64,000 nucleotides of DNA from Zea mays (lineage: Eukaryota > Streptophyta > Magnoliopsida > Poales > Poaceae): positions 132,896,990 to 132,960,989 of the forward strand of contig NC_050101.1 of assembly GCF_902167145.1 (NCBI RefSeq), in the 5' to 3' direction. A program made the position numbers and the translations under genes. Positions 43,855 through 57,160 of the stretch are shown here, one piece after another. Position 1 is the stretch's first letter, and each line of letters starts with the position of its first letter. The notes under the pieces were generated by a model. It saw only the letters and a program-made list of their open reading frames with translations, was not told the DNA's origin and searched no databases.

Positions 43855-46800
43855 GTGGCGGCGCCAGTCTACCTAGAATGGTCCGACAAGCCCATCACCT
43901 TCGACCAGGGCGACCACCCCGACCACGTGCTGAGCCCAGGAAAGTACCCGCTCGTTGTCGATCCCGTCATCGGCAACATCAGGCTTACCAAGGTCCTCAT
44001 GGACGGAGGCAGCAGCCTCAACATCATCTACGCCGAGACCCTCGGGCTCCTGCAGATCGATCTGTCCTCGATCCGGGCCGGCGCGGCGCCTTTTCACGGG
44101 ATCATCCACGGGAAACGCGTCCAACCCCTTGGACAACTCGATCTACCCGTCTGCTTCGGGACTCCCTCCAACTTCCGCAAGGAAACCCTCACGTTCGAGG
44201 TGGTCGGGTTCCAAGGAACCTACCACGCGGTACTGGGAAGACCATGCTACGCCAAGTTCATGGCCGTCCCCAACTACACCTACCTCAAGCTCAAGATGTC
44301 GGGCCCCAACGGGGTCATCACCGTCGGCTCCACGTACCGACACACGTACGAATGCGACGTGGAGTGCGTGGAGTACGCCGAGGCCCTCGCCGAATCTGAG
44401 GCCCTCATCGCCGACCTGGAGAGCCTCTCCAAGGAGGCGCCAGATGCGAAGCGCCACGCCGACAACTTCGAGCCAGCTGAGACGGTTAAGTCCGTCCCTC
44501 TCGACCCCAGCAACGACGCCTCCAAGTAGATCCAGATCGGCTCCGAGCTCGACCCCAAATAGAAAGCAGTGCTCGTCGTCTTTCTCCGCGCGAACGCCGA
44601 AGTTTTTGCGTGGAGTCCCTCGGACATGCCTGGCATACCGAGGGATGTCGCTGAGCACTCGCTGGATATCCGAGCTGGACCCCGACCCGTGAAGCAGCCT
44701 CTGCACCGATTCGACGAAGAAAAGCGCAGAGCCATAGGCGAGGAGATCCACAAGCTGATGGCTGCAGGGTTCATCAAAGAGGTATTTCATCCCGAATGGC
44801 TTGCCAACCCTGTGCTTGTGAGAAAGAAAGGAGGGAAATGGCGGAAGTGTGTAGACTACACCGGTCTAAACAAGCATGTCCGAAGGTTCCCTACCCTCTG
44901 CCTCGCATCGATCAAATCGTGGATTCCACTGCTGGGTGCGAAACCCTGTCTTTCCTCGATGCCTACTCAGGGTATCACCAAATCAGGATGAAAGAGTCCG
45001 ACCAGCTCGCGACTTCTTTCATCACACCCTTTGGCATGTACTGCTACATTACTATGCCATTCGGTTTGAGGAATGCGAGTGCGACATACCAAAGTTGCAT
45101 GAACCACGTGTTCGGAGAGCACATTGGTCGAACAGTCGAGGCTTACGTCGATGACATCGTAGTCAAGACGAGGAAAGCCTCCGACCTCCTTTCCGACCTT
45201 GAAACGACATTCCGGTGTCTCAAGGCGAAAGGCGTAAAACTCAATCCCAAGAAGTGTGTCTTCGGAGTACCCCGAGGCATGCTCCTGGGGTTCATCGTCT
45301 CCGAGCGGGGCATCGAGGCCAACCCGGAGAAAATCGCGACCATCACCAACATGGGGCCCATCAAGGACTTGAAAGGAGTACAGAGGGTCATGGGATGCCT
45401 TGCGACCCTGAGCCGTTTCATCTCGCGCCTCGGCGAAAGAGGCCTACCTCTGTACCGCCTCTTAAGGAAGACCGAGCGCTTCACCTGGACCCCCGAGGCC
45501 GAGGAAGCCCTCGGGAACCTAAAGGCGCTCCTCACAAGCGCGCCCATCCTGGTGCCCCCCGCTGCCGGAGACACCCTCTTGATCTACGTCGCCGCTACCA
45601 CTCAGGTGGTCAGCGCCGCGATCGTGGTCGAGAGACGAGAAGAGGGGCACGCATTGCCCGTCCAGAGCCCGGTCTACTTCATCAGTGAAGTACTGTCCGA
45701 GACAAAAATCCGCTACCCGCAAATTCAGAAGCTACTGTACGCAGTAATTTTGACGCGGCGAAAGTTGCGACACTACTTCGAGTCTCATCCGGTGACTGTG
45801 GTGTCATCCTTCCCCCTAGGGGAGATCATCCAGTGCCGAGAGGCCTCAGGTAGGATTGTAAAGTGGGCGGTGGAGATCATGGGCGAGACTATCTCGTTCG
45901 CCCCTCGGAAGGCCATCAAGTCCCAAGTCTTGGCGGACTTTGTGGCTGAATGGGTCGACACCCAGCTTTCAGCAGCTCCGATCCAACCGGAACTCTGGAC
46001 CATGTTTTTCGACGGGTCGTTGATGAAATCAGGAGCGGGCGCGGGCCTGCTCTTCATCTCACCCCTCGGGAAGCACCTCCGCTACGTGTTGCGCCTCCAT
46101 TTCCCGGCGTCCAACAATGTGGCCGAGTACGAGGCTCTGGTTAACGGGTTGCGCATCACCATTGAGCTAGGGGTCCGACGCCTCGACGCTCGTGGCGACT
46201 CGCAGCTTGTCATCGACCAAGTCATGAAGAACTCCCACTGCCGTGACCCGAAGATGGAAGCTTACTGCGATGAGGTTCGGCACCTGGAGGACAAGTTCTT
46301 CGGGCTCGAGCTCAACCACATCGCCCGACGATACAACGAGACTGCGGACGAGCTGGCTAAGATAGCCTCGGGGCGGACAACGGTTCCCCCGGACGTCTTC
46401 TCCTGAGACCTACATCAACCCGCAGTCAAGACCGACGACACGCCCGAGCCCGAGAAGGTCTCGGCCCTGCCCGAGGTGCCCTCGGCCCCCGAGGGTGAGG
46501 CACTGTGCGTCGAGGAAGAGCGGAATGGGGTCACGCCTAACCGAAACTGGCAGACCCCGTACCTGCAATATCTCCACCAAGGAGAGCTACCTCTCGACAG
46601 AGCTGAAGCTCGGCGACTGGCGCGGCGCGCCAAGTCGTTCGTCTTGCTGGGTGACGGGAATGAGCTCTACCACCACAGCCCCTCAGGCATCCTCCAGCGA
46701 TGCATATCCATCGCCGAAGGTCAGGAGTTATTACAAGAAATACACTCGAGGGCTTGCGGTCACCACACAGCACCTCGAACCCTCGTTGGAAATGCCTTCC

Positions 46801-47789
46801 AACAGGGTTTCTATTGGCCAACTGTGGTGACCGACGCCACTAGGATTGTACGCACCTGCCAAGGGTGTCAATTCTACGCAAAGCAGACCCACCTGCCCGC
46901 TCAGGCTCTGCAGACAATTCCCATCACCTGGCCGTTCGCTGTGTGGGGTCTGGACCTCGTCAGTCCCTTGCAGAAGGCACCCAGGGGCTACACACACCTG
47001 CTGGTCGCTATCGACAAATTCTCCAAGTGGATCGAGGTCCGACCCCTAAACAGCATCAGGTCCGAATAGGCGGTGGCGTTCTTCACCAACATCATCCATC
47101 GCTTTGGGGCCCCGAACTCCATCATCACCGACAATGGCACCCAGTTCACCGGCAGAAAGTTCCTGGACTTCTGCGAGGATCACCACATCCGGGTGGACTG
47201 GGCCGCCGTAGCTCACCCCATGACGAATGGGCAAGTAGAGCGTGCCAACGACATGATTCTGCAAGGACTCATGTCGCGGATCTACAACGACCTCAACAAG
47301 TTCGGCAGGCGATAGATGAAGGAACTCCCCTCGGTGGTCTGGAGTCTGAGGACAACGCTGAGCCGAGCTACGGGCTTCACGCTGTTTTTTCTAGTCTATA
47401 GGGCCTAGGCCATCTTGCCCACAGACTTAGAATACGGTTCCCCAAGGACGAGGGCGTACAATGACCGAAGCAATCGAACCAATCGAGAAGACTCACTGGA
47501 CTAGCTGGAAGAGGCTCGGGACATGGCCTTACTACACTCGGCGCGGTATCAGCAGTCCCTGCGACGCTACCATGCCCGAGGGGTTCGGTCCCGAGACCTC
47601 CAGGTGGGCGACTTGGTGCTTCGGCTACGACAAGACGCCCGAGGGCGCCACAAGCTCACACCTCCCTGGGAAGGGCCATTCATCATCGCCAAGATTTTGA
47701 AGCCCGGAACATACAAGCTGGCCAACAGTCAAGGCGAGGTCTACAACAACGCTTGGAACATCTGACAGCTACGTCGCTTCTACCCTTAA
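43855..47789 (+). pseudogene. Gypsy pol: protease, RT, RNase H, integrase, with one frameshift and several stops
   Basis: Protease VLMDGGSSLNII near 44000. RT begins near 44650 (KEVFHPEWLANPV, CVDYTGLNKH); a single-base loss near 44874 moves the frame. RT continues with SFLDAYSGYHQI and intact YVDD (45144-45155). The first RNase H follows, and a second RNase H-like domain has MFFDGSLMKSGAGAG, a Tat-lineage trait. Integrase has GHHTAPRTL, CQGCQF, IDKFSKW, ITDNGTQF and NGQVERAND. Stops are at 44527, 44560, 46404, 47067, 47313, 47406, 47502 and 47763, mostly TAG where Gln or Trp is usual. Terminal stop TAA at 47787. Inactive, but less decayed than the element at 22849. Confidence 0.92.
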
Positions 47790-48180
47790 GATGTTTTCAA
47801 GTCGTTCATACACCTCGTTTACATACGCCAACAAAGTCTAACCGTCAAGGAAGGGTCAGCCTTGCCTCGGCAAAGACCGACCCTCCCTCGGGGGCTAGAA
47901 GGGGGGCACTCCCTCTACGTCAAAATTTTCCTCGGAAAAAGTCTTCCACCAAAACGACTTTCGCGTCTCCCGGCTATATCAGTAACATGACCCCGAGAAA
48001 CGAATAAGAGTGCATGTAAGTGGCAAGGCCGACCGAGCCGAGGAACTCCTACACCTCCGGGATACGGATACCTCACTCGTCACCTACCGCGAAAAATAAC
48101 TCTTACTTGGGTAAGCAATCCTGCTACTGACGAACGAGTCTGGATACGCAAAACAGGAGGAAAAGAGACACAACTTTATA

Positions 48181-51100
48181 TTACGACGACAAAGTGTTCG
48201 GGCCTCGGCGGCCGCAAAAGACACACACGCATTCAAAATAAACTGCTCCGGCAGAATCAGGCGTCGCCCGGAGAAGGAGCCGCGCCCTCGGCTTCGTTTC
48301 CACCCTCGGCGAGATCTGCCCCGGCCTCGGACGTCGGCGCAAGCGGAAGGATATCTGCTTCGAAGGTGGTCGCCAGCATCGCGCTTGGGCCCGCGGCGGC
48401 CGCGTCAAGCCTCTAGACTTCGGCCAGGGCAGCTTCATCTTCGTCGGGAAGGCAATACCCCTCGCTGAACCGCTCCAGATCCACGTCGTAGTGGGAAGCG
48501 AGCACGGCGAAGGCCCGCCTAACGCCGTGATGCAGCGCCTCACGGAGTCTGCCGCGCGCGTGGTCACCCAAGGCCTGCAGGCGACTCTGAGGGGAGCTCC
48601 CTGAGGGGACGTCGTCGAGACCAAAGACCCGGCAGAAGGCCGAGATAGCCTCGGACATGGCCACATGGTCGGCCTCCCTCTGCTCGGCCGCCTGGGCAAG
48701 TGCCTTGGTGGACTCATCAAGGGCAGACTCGAGCTCTGCAAACAGCCAAAGCAGAAGTCTTCAAACACGAGTTGAATAATGAAGCTGAATCAAAATCTTA
48801 AAATAGCCAAGACATACCTTCGGCTCGGGCACGCTGCTCCGAGGATGCGGCTTGGGCCACGGCTAGGTCTGCCGCAAGGGCTCCGGCCCGAGCAGACGCC
48901 TCGGCTAGCTGGTATCCAAGGGCCTCAGCCCGGCTTTCAGCCTCGGCGGCCCGATGCCGAGATTGGTCCCGCTCGCCGATGACCTGGCCAAGCTCCAACT
49001 GCTGCCGCTGCGCCTCTGCGCGTGCCGCCGCTGCCTCCGCTCCCAGATCGACACAGAGCAACCGAAGGTCCGCCACCTCGGCGCTCCGTTAGGAGAGGCA
49101 CTCGGTAGCCTCGGCAAGCGTGGTCCTCAGGAACCACAGCGAACCCCAGACATTGGCCTCGCGGCGGATGAACGACGACTTGGCGGCACTCAGATCCGTC
49201 AGATCCTTAGGAAAGAAAGCGAGGCGTCACAAAGAATGCCTTGATCGTGTGAAAGGTATGCCTGAAATCCTTACCTAGAGGATCTTGGGAACGTCCCTGC
49301 AAAGGACCTCCAAGGTCGACCGAAGCGACCCCACCGTTGCCTCGGCACACTCACGAAGCCCGTCCCAAGGCTGCTCATCTCGCTCATCGTCAAGAATGAA
49401 GAGGGGATCCGAAGCACCACTGGTCCAGAACCGGAGCGACTGATGCCGCCCGTCAGGACTGCGCCGCGCGGGGACGAGGTTGCCGCTCCCTAGGACGGGT
49501 CGCGGTTCTGTGCCCCCCTCCTCCGAGGCATCGAGTAGCGGCGCCTCGGCTATATCAGCGTCGGCGGCGACGGGCGGCTCCACGGCCAGAACGGCAACAA
49601 CCTCAGCAGAAGCCGGTGCCAGCGCCGGCGACACATCTGGTGGGCTCGAGGCCGCAGCCGCGCCAGCAGTCTCCCTCGGCACGACGGTCGCCTCGACGGA
49701 GGGGTCGGCATCGGGAGCTCGCCCCACGACAACTTGTGTCGCCTGAGCCCCCCGCTTTGGGGCATCTTGTGAGGAGGCCAGCTGGCCAGCAAGGCCCGAC
49801 GCGACACTGGTTGCAGAAGCCGACACCGTCTTAAGGACCTTCCGGGGAGCCAGACCGGTCGAACCGTGCCTCCGTTTGCTGGGAAGAAAGGGAAGAGCAG
49901 GATCAAAACACACGAAGAAGGAGCCGGGACAAAGGTATCCTTAGATACTTACCCACTCCGGGCCACGACCAATCGTGCCTGCGGGGAGGTCCCTCGAGCC
50001 TCTATCCCCGAGGGTACCACCGAGGTTAGCCCCGCTGCCGGCTTCGGCACCATCCTTGCCTCGGGCGCCCGAGGCACCAGAGGGACGGACTGCCCAGGCG
50101 CAGCCACTACGACCCAAGGATCACCCTCCTGTGCAGTCGGCACGGGCAACGGCTCTTGGGGAACAGGCGGGTCGGCCTGACTCCTCGGGGTCACCTCAAT
50201 TACCTCGGCCAAGGGGTCGAGTACCTCCTCGGCCTGCCCCCGTTCTTCGGACCGAGACCCCGACGTCCCGGCCCCGGATACCGACGGCGCCAGCCCGCTC
50301 GGGGGCTAGCTCAACGACCCCTGGCCCAGCCTCGGATCCGGGCTAAGGCCGAGGCGGGCAGCCATGTCGTCGTCTTCATCATCGTCATCGTCGTCATCGT
50401 CGTCATCGTCAGGCGTCTCCGGCGATGGCTCCCTTGAGAGCCCATCCCTCTCTTGCCGACGACGAAGCCTCTCCAAGGCGTCCCAAGCCCGCATCCGCTC
50501 GCGAGCCCGAGCCTTCTTCGCGTCCTTCTTCTCCTTCCTCCTCTCCGCGGCGACCCTCCGCGCGGCTCGGTCCACCGCGTCCTCCAGGACCGGTGGCAGG
50601 GAAGGCTTGTGAAACCCCACCTCCTGGAGACGGACAAAAAGTCTCAGCTGTGAGAACCAAGGGCAATCCGACACAAGGAGGAAGAAGGAGCGGACACTCA
50701 CCAGGGACACACACCCGCGATCGGGACGCATCGAGAGTTGGGTAAGGGCGCCGGCGTCTGACCTCCCTACCGTGCTGGCTACCCGCCTGTGGAGGTCATC
50801 GGCGGGAAGGGGGGCCAAGGACATCTACAAACCCTCCAAGTCGACCCCCGGTGTCATCTCCCAAAGTGGCAGCCGCCGCTCCGTCAAGGGGAGCACCCTC
50901 CGGCGATGAATGGCGGCAACCACCCCCGCGGCGGTGAGCCCTCCTTCTCGCAGCTCCTCCAAGGCCTTCAAAAGGGGCTGGAGATTCTTCTGTCTCTCGC
51001 GCGGGGCCCCATAGCGCCAGTTACCGCCAGCGGCGGTCACCACTCGTTGAGAAAACGACGGGAGCCTCCCGTCGTCATTCTGGAGATAAAACCACCGGCG

Positions 51101-51619
51101 CTGCCACCCCTTGTTCGAAGACGCAAGGATGGCAGGGATGTACTGCTGCGCCCGCGCCTGCCTCAACTGGAGGATGCAGCCACCGGCCCGCACCGCCATG
51201 CGAACTCTTCTTTCCCCCGTCATCGAGGCAAAAAGCTCCGCGGAGAAGAGATGGGTCCACAGGTCCCAGTGGGGGGCAATCCCCAAAAACCCTTCGCAAA
51301 CCGCCACGAAGATGGCTGCTTGCGCGATGGAGTTGGGGCTGAGATTGTGCAGCTCCACCCCGTAGACGTGCAGAATCGCCCGCATGAAACGACTTGCCGG
51401 CACTCTAAACCCCCACTCGTAAAAAGAGACGAAGCTCAGCACATACCCCGGCGGCGGGGACAGGGCGGCTCCGCTCGGAGGGCCCATCCACTCTGGCTGC
51501 GGGTCACCGGGGAGAGGACGATGCAAACCATCGGCAACAAGGGCCTCCAGATCGTCCGTCGTGACGGTGGAGAAAGGCCACGGGTCGCACGGCGAAACAA
51601 CGGTCACCCGGTCGGCCAT
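48181..51619 (-). pseudogene. Antisense extra gene of the younger Gypsy element (Transposase_28-like plus coiled coil)
   Basis: Start at the ATG at 51619 (MADRVTVVSPCDPW). The first block, 51619-50828, holds the conserved domain: YEWGFRVPASRF, LSPNSIAQAAIFVAVCEGFLG, HWDLWTHLF and GWQRRWFYLQ. A TAG at 50827-50825 interrupts, and the same frame continues to 50306 with basic helices (RRKEKKDAKKARARERMR) and an Asp-rich run. Further blocks in other frames at 49913-49275, 49076-48798 (Ala/Glu coiled coil) and 48664-48413 suggest introns. A TATA-like tract lies near 51752-51762. The gene lies between pol and the 3' LTR, antisense, as in other Tat elements. Function unknown. Confidence 0.75.
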
Positions 51620-52090
51620 CACCAAGCAGAAGAGGTGGCGGCGGAGCGGACAAGGTGCGCGGTTTTCTTTCTCTGGCTATTCCCTCAGGTTGCGGAAACC
51701 TAAGTGGGAGGCGAGCAGCAGAGTAAAGAACCGTCACCGGTCCCTCTCCTGAATATATAAAGGCCCAGGCGAGACCCGTTCAACACTTCGCCCGAACCCG
51801 CCGCGAGATTCAAAACTCAAAGGCAAGACGCCCATTCCTCGAACGACTCGCGCACGCACAACGGCTGCCCCGCGAACCACTTGTCCTGTCGCATTAAATC
51901 TGCGGTAGGACAGGCGACACCTTTGGCAGGCGAAGCAGGCGACGCTTCACCTCCGCCATGATGACCGCGTCAAAAAGGTACGCCACGTCGTTCAAATTCA
52001 TATCCCTTTTTCTCTTCCCCTTTCTCTCTCTTGCTACAGGGACCGGGAAAGGGGGATACTCCGAAAGGGATCCTTCTCTGCGAAGGAAGC

Positions 52091-52398
52091 GGGCCCCGAG
52101 CCCCCCTACTGATCAGAGGTTCGAAGGCTGGCCCCTCGGAAGGGTTCGACATCCGCCTCAGAGCACTCGGGCCCCGAGCCCCCCTACTGATCAGAGGTTC
52201 GAAGGCTGGCCCCTCGGAAGGGTTCGACAACCGCCTCAGAGCACTCGGGCTCCGCGCCCACCACTGGTCAGAGGTTCGAAGGCTGGCCCCTTGGATGGGT
52301 TCGACAGCCGCCTCAGGCCACTCGGGATCTGCGCCCACTACTGATCAGGGGTTCGTAGGCTGGCCCCCGAAGGGTTCGACAGCCGCCTCATAGCACGC
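52091..52398. repeat. 78-bp tandem repeat in the younger Gypsy element
   Basis: Four units starting at 52091, 52169, 52247 and 52324, sharing GGTTCGAAGGCTGGCCCC and GGGTTCGACA. The first two are almost identical. It lies just upstream of the antisense gene's start. Confidence 0.92.
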
Positions 52399-52772
52399 AG
52401 AGCGAGGGATGACCCTGGGTACGTCCGATACATGGCCGAGGCTCGGGCTACGCTCCCGAGGTACCCTAGGACATTTCCAAGACCGGCAGGAGCGATTCTA
52501 TAACAGAATCCCATCAAAGGGAGGCATCGAGCCCTCGGACCCTATCAAACGGGACCGGGTCCGGCAAATCACCTACAGGTACTTTTGGAGCGCGGCTCTG
52601 GGCCACTAGCCGACCCTTATCGAACGGGGCACGGGCGTCCACTCGGATCACCCGTTAGCAACTCACTGGAGACACCATGTTCGGCGCCCTCCGAGGGCAA
52701 CATGGCGCTTTCCCCCCTCCTCTTTGCGAAAAGGCGACGCAGGGGCGTAGGAAAAAAGTCGAGTCTGTCCTT

Positions 52773-55700
52773 TGTAACACCCCTGGTGTTACTATAACTA
52801 AAACTTGAGCATGGCATCATAAGCATTGGCATTGCATATGTTTGATACACTTAGAGTGCATTCACTAGGTAAAAATTTCAAACAAGTTGTATTGTTCTAG
52901 TGTTTTGCAAATAGGACCCTCGATAGGGAACTTAACCCTAAGTAGGGATTAAAGGGGTAAAACTTAACCCAAGATGAGAAAATCTAAAAGCTTTAGGGTA
53001 AAAGTCATAAAATGACCCCAAGAATAAACTTGAATCACTTTTATACCCTTGGGATACCAGAAACCCTAATTGGAACCCTGGAAACCCTGAAACCAAACCC
53101 TAAGGGCTTATATGCAAAAGTGATGAACCTTTGGACTAAAGTGCAAAAACCAAGCCAAATAAGTATTTTAAGTCATATGGTTCACAAAATTAGGGATTTG
53201 CAAGTGAAACCCTAAGTTTTGGGTTTATTTGCAAAAAGTACCACTTGACCTCTATATAGCCTAAGTCTGAAATCAATGTTGTGAGCACAACTTTGAGCCC
53301 TTGTAACTTTCAAATTAATGAAAATATGCCCTAGGTCGCCACATAAAATTTATAGACCAAACATAGGAGGACAACTTTGTTTAAGGGTTCAAGCCATGAT
53401 CTTATGAGAAATTGGGAGAAAAACCCAATTAAGGTTGGACTGTCAGGCTGGTTCTGTCTGAACATCAGACTAACAGATTCATGCCCTGAACTTCAAGCCC
53501 AATTTCAAACCAGATGCAGTGGCTTTTTGTGGCAACATCATATGGCAATATTGTAGATGGCATATTGCTCTACAACTTTGCTGCAGAGCTTGGTATGAAT
53601 TATCATCAAAAATCAAGAGAAAATTTGGCTTCAAATGTGGCTGTCAGGTGCATTGGACTGAATTTTCCCCATGGTACAGTACACAGATGTGGATGCCAGC
53701 TCGGGCAGCTCAACGCCGGTGGTCCGTGTGACCGGAGTTGGGTTGGGCGATGGGATTCGTGTCGCGGGGAAATGGATTTTGCTGACCTTGGAAAGATCTC
53801 CTTGCCGATGGGTATGAACTACTGTAGCCCCGCTGTCTTCACCTTTTACGCCGGCGACGTGGCTTCGTGGCCCTCGCCGGAGTTGCCGTTCTGCGCCGCG
53901 ATGGTGCCACGTTTCCACTGCGTTAAACACGACGTCACTTGCCGCCCTAGCTCGACGATGACCGCCGTAGCTTCTCAACCGGTAAATGCCACTGTCTGCC
54001 GCGCCGATGACTCACCATGTCGTTCCGGCTGCCGCGCGTCCTCCTCAAATTCGTGGCCACCGCTTTGCCCTTCTATAAATTGAGGGCCAGGACAGTTGCG
54101 CCATGTAATCCGCAAGCTATCGCACCCACTCTCATCTCTTTTTGTTCACCGTAGCGCTGCAATTTAGGTTTTCCCCCAAATTGAAACTCCACGCCGCCGT
54201 TATAGCCCTCCCGTGGCCAGCGCGTTCTGGTGAGTCCCTGTCCACTTCAAGCTTTGTTTTAGCAGCTCTGTGTGTTCATGAAGCTCCTCGTAGTCGCCGT
54301 TCAATCAATCCGAGCGTGGATAATTGAGAACACGGGATCGACGCCGTGGTTCTCGCCGTGAACGTGGACAGGCCGTTCGCTGGGCGCTCTTGTCAAATTA
54401 ATGTGTGTTCCGAGGTCATCCTTGGTCAGTGAAGCCTCCCCGGTGGTTAGTCCGGGCAGTCGTCGCCGGCCATGGCCGGTACAGACCCCGTCCAGGATGA
54501 ACGGCGAGCGCGCCATAGCCAGGGGCGTGTTTGGAGAAGAGACAGAAGTTTAGGGACATTTTTGCACAGTGTCAGCGACTGGATTCAATAGTATTGGGAC
54601 TTCCTTGGGTTAATCAAAAACCGTAAGGGTCTTTCTGTAAGATCGCCAGCGCACGCGGGCGCGCGTGGGCGCCCCCCCTGTTCGCTGTGCTGTTGGGCCG
54701 TCCTGGATTAGATTGGGCCCAGTACTATTCACAGATTTCCCTTTTCTTTTTCTTCCAGAGCCAAATAAATTCTAGAAAATGATAGAAAAATCCTAAAAAT
54801 GTCAAACTAATTTTCCTAGGCTCCTTATTTTCCCTAGTATTTAATAAAAATAGTTCCATGATTTTTAGTGGAAACAGGGAATTTTAGAATATTTAAAATA
54901 GCCTAAACTACTAGTTCTGGATTTTTAGAAAATAGATAATAATCCCAAAATTGCCCAAACTTTTATTGTGAGCTTTTCACATTATTTAGAAGCCATGAGT
55001 AGAGTTTGGTTTGATTTGAACATTGTTTGATAACTAGAACCCAAAAACCCTACCCCTGCCCTATGAACTCCTTTACCGACTCCGGAAACCCTAAGTTCCC
55101 GGAATCCCGTGAAGGAAAGTTGTACTCAAGACTTAGTTAATAAATCCTTATTACCTTTGCACTCTCATAAGCATTACATGGCATTCATTCTTATATATAT
55201 ACCTATATGGTTATATTTAGAGAACGAAGAAGAGAGTGAAGTGACTCAAAGAGAAGACACCACCACCACCTTTGGAATCTCAGGCAAAGACTTGGCTCTA
55301 CTTCGACAAATGCGAGTCCGAGCCTGACTCACCTACTAACGAAGGCAAGCCCCGGTGCATGCAACCCCTTTCCTTGTGTTTTTAAATACTTTTCGCACAC
55401 TTTAAGTCTAGTGAAATGTGCATTAAGTTCATAGGAATTGCTTGAAACCCTTTGATGCATTGCTTTCCTTGATATCCATACCTTTATAGATACTTCTGTG
55501 AAGTATCAAAATATGATTTACAAAAATGCTTAGCCTTGCTTAGATCTTGTGGATAGAGGTTGTCCTCAATTTAACCCGGGAGAGGATAGCTTCTACCTGC
55601 AAGAATATTTTCATTTGGAGCAATAGTGGGATCTTACTGCAAAGTTCCCCGTGATGCTCTTTCATCCTAAGGAACAGACACAATCCTAAGGATGGAAATA

Positions 55701-56809
55701 CTTAAATCGAGACTTGGGCTAGGAACAGGTGATGCTCCGCCCGGGTCAATTAAGGATTGGATGCGTATGTAGGCCTGTTGATCAAGGACTATCTTATCTA
55801 GCCACATGCCCTGAGAATGGGACAGGGTAAGCTTGAACCCGGCTATTCCATTCATGTAAAGACAATCGCGCACTGGGCGTGGAGAGATGGCGAGAGTGGC
55901 ACGTACCCTCCTGGCAACGGATCGCCTCAAAGGGGTGGTGTACTCTCGGGTGGCGCGGACCTGTTCATGCAGTGGAGGATCCGTGGGAATAGTAGACATC
56001 AAGGTTTACGAGAAACATATGTCGTGTGGTTAGAGATCCTCAGCTGAGTAAATCGATTCGGATCGCCGTTATATCCCCGGACAGTGGAGACTTGAGCTCC
56101 GACCTACAACCTAAGTCAGGATGTGAACACGATGGATAAAAATGATGTTGTCCTGATGTGATGTGAAATTAGACTAGATGCAAATAGAGTCTATTAATAC
56201 TTAATATGGCGTTAAAAGATTGAAAGTAAGGACTCACTTTAGTAAGCTACTTCTGCAAAAGTATAAGTTGATCTTTGCTAAAGCCTCTCCTTGACTCCTA
56301 TTTATCCAGCATCCCCTTGAGAGTCTTTTCCTTAGTCGGGTAAGACTTGCTGAGTATTCCATACTCAGGGTTTATCCCTTTGTTGTTTTTAGGTGAGGAA
56401 GCGACAAATTTTTGTTGCTTTTGCTCCAAGGTGGTATCAAATGAAGGAAAACAGGAATGAAGATGCGGGAGGACTTGGTCCTCCATATAGGATCTTTTTG
56501 TTTTAAAGCTATCGGGAGGAGTCTGTGCCTCCCTTGATATGTGTAACTACTCAGCACTTGTTTATAGCTCTGGTCTGTAATAAGTAACTTGATCTTACTT
56601 TCTAAATAAATGTAAGTCTATGTAATTGCTTCCGCACTTCTATATCTCCGATGTTCTGTAATGTCTGCAAGACGGGTGAAACGTTCCTGGTAAGGTAAGG
56701 AAAGATACCGAACTTGTCAAGTAGTTCAGGGGCACCTACAGGGTTGTCTGAAGTCCGTTGGACAAGGACAACTGTAGGTGGGCCTAATTACTTGGGAGGT
56801 TCCGTCACA
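52773..56809 (+). mobile_element. 4-kb solo LTR nested in the younger Gypsy element
   Basis: Starts TGTAACACCCC, ends GGTTCCGTCACA, flanked by perfect TSDs TCCTT (52768-52772 and 56810-56814). I find no coding domain, second LTR copy, primer site or polypurine tract. TATAAAT at 54074-54080 suits an LTR promoter. It belongs to the same broad class as the LTRs at 2019 and 60582. Confidence 0.8.
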
Positions 56810-57146
56810 TCCTTGACCGTCCTCTCGCTCTGTGCGGAGGCTCGAGGGCTGCTCTCGCAAACCCGGCTCCGGCCAAACCGTTGACAGCGTCAACATACCA
56901 GCCCGAGAACTTGGAACCTTACTATGCACCCGGGCTACGGCCAGTTCGCATGAGGGAACAACCAGACCGGCCGAAGCATCACGAAACGCGCTAAGACCTC
57001 TCGCAAACTCCTCCGAGGCCTCGGGGGCTACACCAGGCGGGTGCGCTCGCGCGCACCCACCGGAACGAAACGCAACCGAGAAAGGCCGGTCCCCTTGCAA
57101 AAAAGTGCGACAAAAGCCTCCAAGCGAGTACCAACACTCCCTTTGA

Positions 57147-57160
57147 GGCTCGGGGGCTAC
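57147..57160 (+). other. Polypurine tract of the younger Gypsy element
   Basis: GGCTCGGGGGCTAC ends directly at the 3' LTR start (57161). This form is usual for Tat-type grass elements and primes plus-strand synthesis. Confidence 0.8.

Noticed and set aside
50828..51619. A DNA transposon transposase, from the family name Transposase_28
   Set aside because: The block lies within a Gypsy element, has no terminal inverted repeats around it, and the family is associated with antisense ORFs of Tat elements.
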